Assembly (NCBI GenBank): GCA_025526995.1 | Contig: JAHLKG010000001.1 | Span: forward strand, 124,001-188,000 | Length of the DNA: 64,000 nt | DNA from: Powellomyces hirtus | Lineage: Eukaryota > Chytridiomycota > Chytridiomycetes > Spizellomycetales > Powellomycetaceae | Reading direction: 5' to 3' | Shown: positions 63,705-64,000 of the stretch, one piece after another | Numbering within the stretch: position 1 is the stretch's first letter | Layout of the letters: every line of letters begins with the position of its first letter | The notes under the pieces: generated by a model | Database searches by the model: none | Seen by the model: the letters and a program-made list of their open reading frames with translations, nothing else | What the model was told of the DNA's origin: nothing | Position numbers and translations under genes: made by a program

Positions 63705-64000
63705 ATGACGGAACCAGTAACGAGTGTCCAAGTTCCTTCTCTCACGCACGAAACCGCCCCGCATCCACACATTACCTACACGATCCAGCTTAAAGGTCCA
63801 TTCCGATCATGGACGGTTCACAAGCGATACTCGGAGTTTACTGCGCTGCACAAAGACCTTCAAAACGAGTTGGGTTCCGAGCCCACGATGCAGCTCCCGC
63901 CAAAGCATTTCAGCCTGTTTGGGCATTCGACGTTGACGGACCCAGTCAAGATAGAAGAGCGGAGACGCGGGCTGGAGTCGTATTTGAGAGGGATCTTGTA
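63705..64000 (+). CDS. PX-domain protein, VAM7-like, truncated by window end
   Basis: Starts MTEPVTSVQVP at 63705 and stays open to the window edge. It holds most of a PX (phosphoinositide-binding) domain: ITYTIQLKGPFRSWTVHKRYSEF with the RYSEF phosphoinositide-contact motif, then LPPKHFSLFG and EERRRGLESYL. The PX domain at the extreme N-terminus with TIQLKGPFRSW resembles the vacuolar SNARE Vam7. The SNARE motif that would prove this lies beyond the window. Confidence 0.72.
   Translation, partial: MTEPVTSVQVPSLTHETAPHPHITYTIQLKGPFRSWTVHKRYSEFTALHKDLQNELGSEPTMQLPPKHFSLFGHSTLTDPVKIEERRRGLESYLRGIL

Overview
The window looks like a chromosome segment from a basidiomycete fungus, probably an Agaricomycete. 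The basis is short (57-83 nt) GT-AG introns, fungal host genes (a vacuolar-type serine carboxypeptidase, an ALG3-like mannosyltransferase, a Nudix CoA diphosphatase, a PX-domain protein), and a dense nest of chromodomain LTR retrotransposons. Positions 1 to about 55000 are almost entirely mobile DNA. From about 55105 to the end the sequence is compact host DNA: a tRNA-Leu and six protein genes.

Layout, using names local to this report. (1) 1-13317: two nearly identical tandem copies, offset by 7758 bp, of a Ty3/gypsy chromovirus (Gypsy-1a, cut by the window edge, and Gypsy-1b). Both carry the same pol frameshift and stop codon, and each has a long 3' region with an array of about 30 tiny hairpins. 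(2) 13318-24176, minus strand: Gypsy-3, which has lost its 3' end at the duplication border. A Ty1/copia element, Copia-1 (18318-23690, TSD GGGGG), sits inside its gag start. (3) 24177-25364: the 3' remnant of a Copia-2 relative, into which Gypsy-3 inserted. (4) 25365-29060: degenerate ORFs, a strongly AT-rich island and a solo LTR related to Gypsy-3. (5) 29061-54646: a PIF/Harbinger-like nuclease gene (plus strand) and a Myb/SANT-like partner gene (minus strand). Between them lie a putative Fe(II)/2-oxoglutarate dioxygenase, an unrecognised ORF, and two large later insertions: Copia-2 (30430-36605, TSD ATATC) and Gypsy-1c (38204-52271, TSD TATGT). Gypsy-1c itself contains Gypsy-2 (40508-46593, minus strand, TSD AGAGG). 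(6) 55105-64000: host genes.

The strongest candidate for something new is a shared design. Three unrelated LTR-retrotransposon families (Gypsy-1, Copia-1, Copia-2) each carry an extra gene on the antisense strand between pol and the 3' LTR. Each gene is interrupted by well-formed spliceosomal introns that keep the frame exactly. Two encode cysteine-rich, RING-like or zinc-binding proteins. The third encodes a charged protein whose sequence is better conserved between two diverged element copies than the overlapping sense frame. Other notable signals are the hairpin array with compensating stem changes, chromodomains between integrase and reverse transcriptase in both Copia families, priming by an internal initiator-tRNA fragment in both Copia families, -1 frameshift heptamers at three Gypsy gag-pol overlaps, and CpG-biased C-to-T decay that accounts for nearly all inactivating mutations.

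All exon structures, homologies and identities were worked out by eye. No database search, RNA evidence or alignment program was available.
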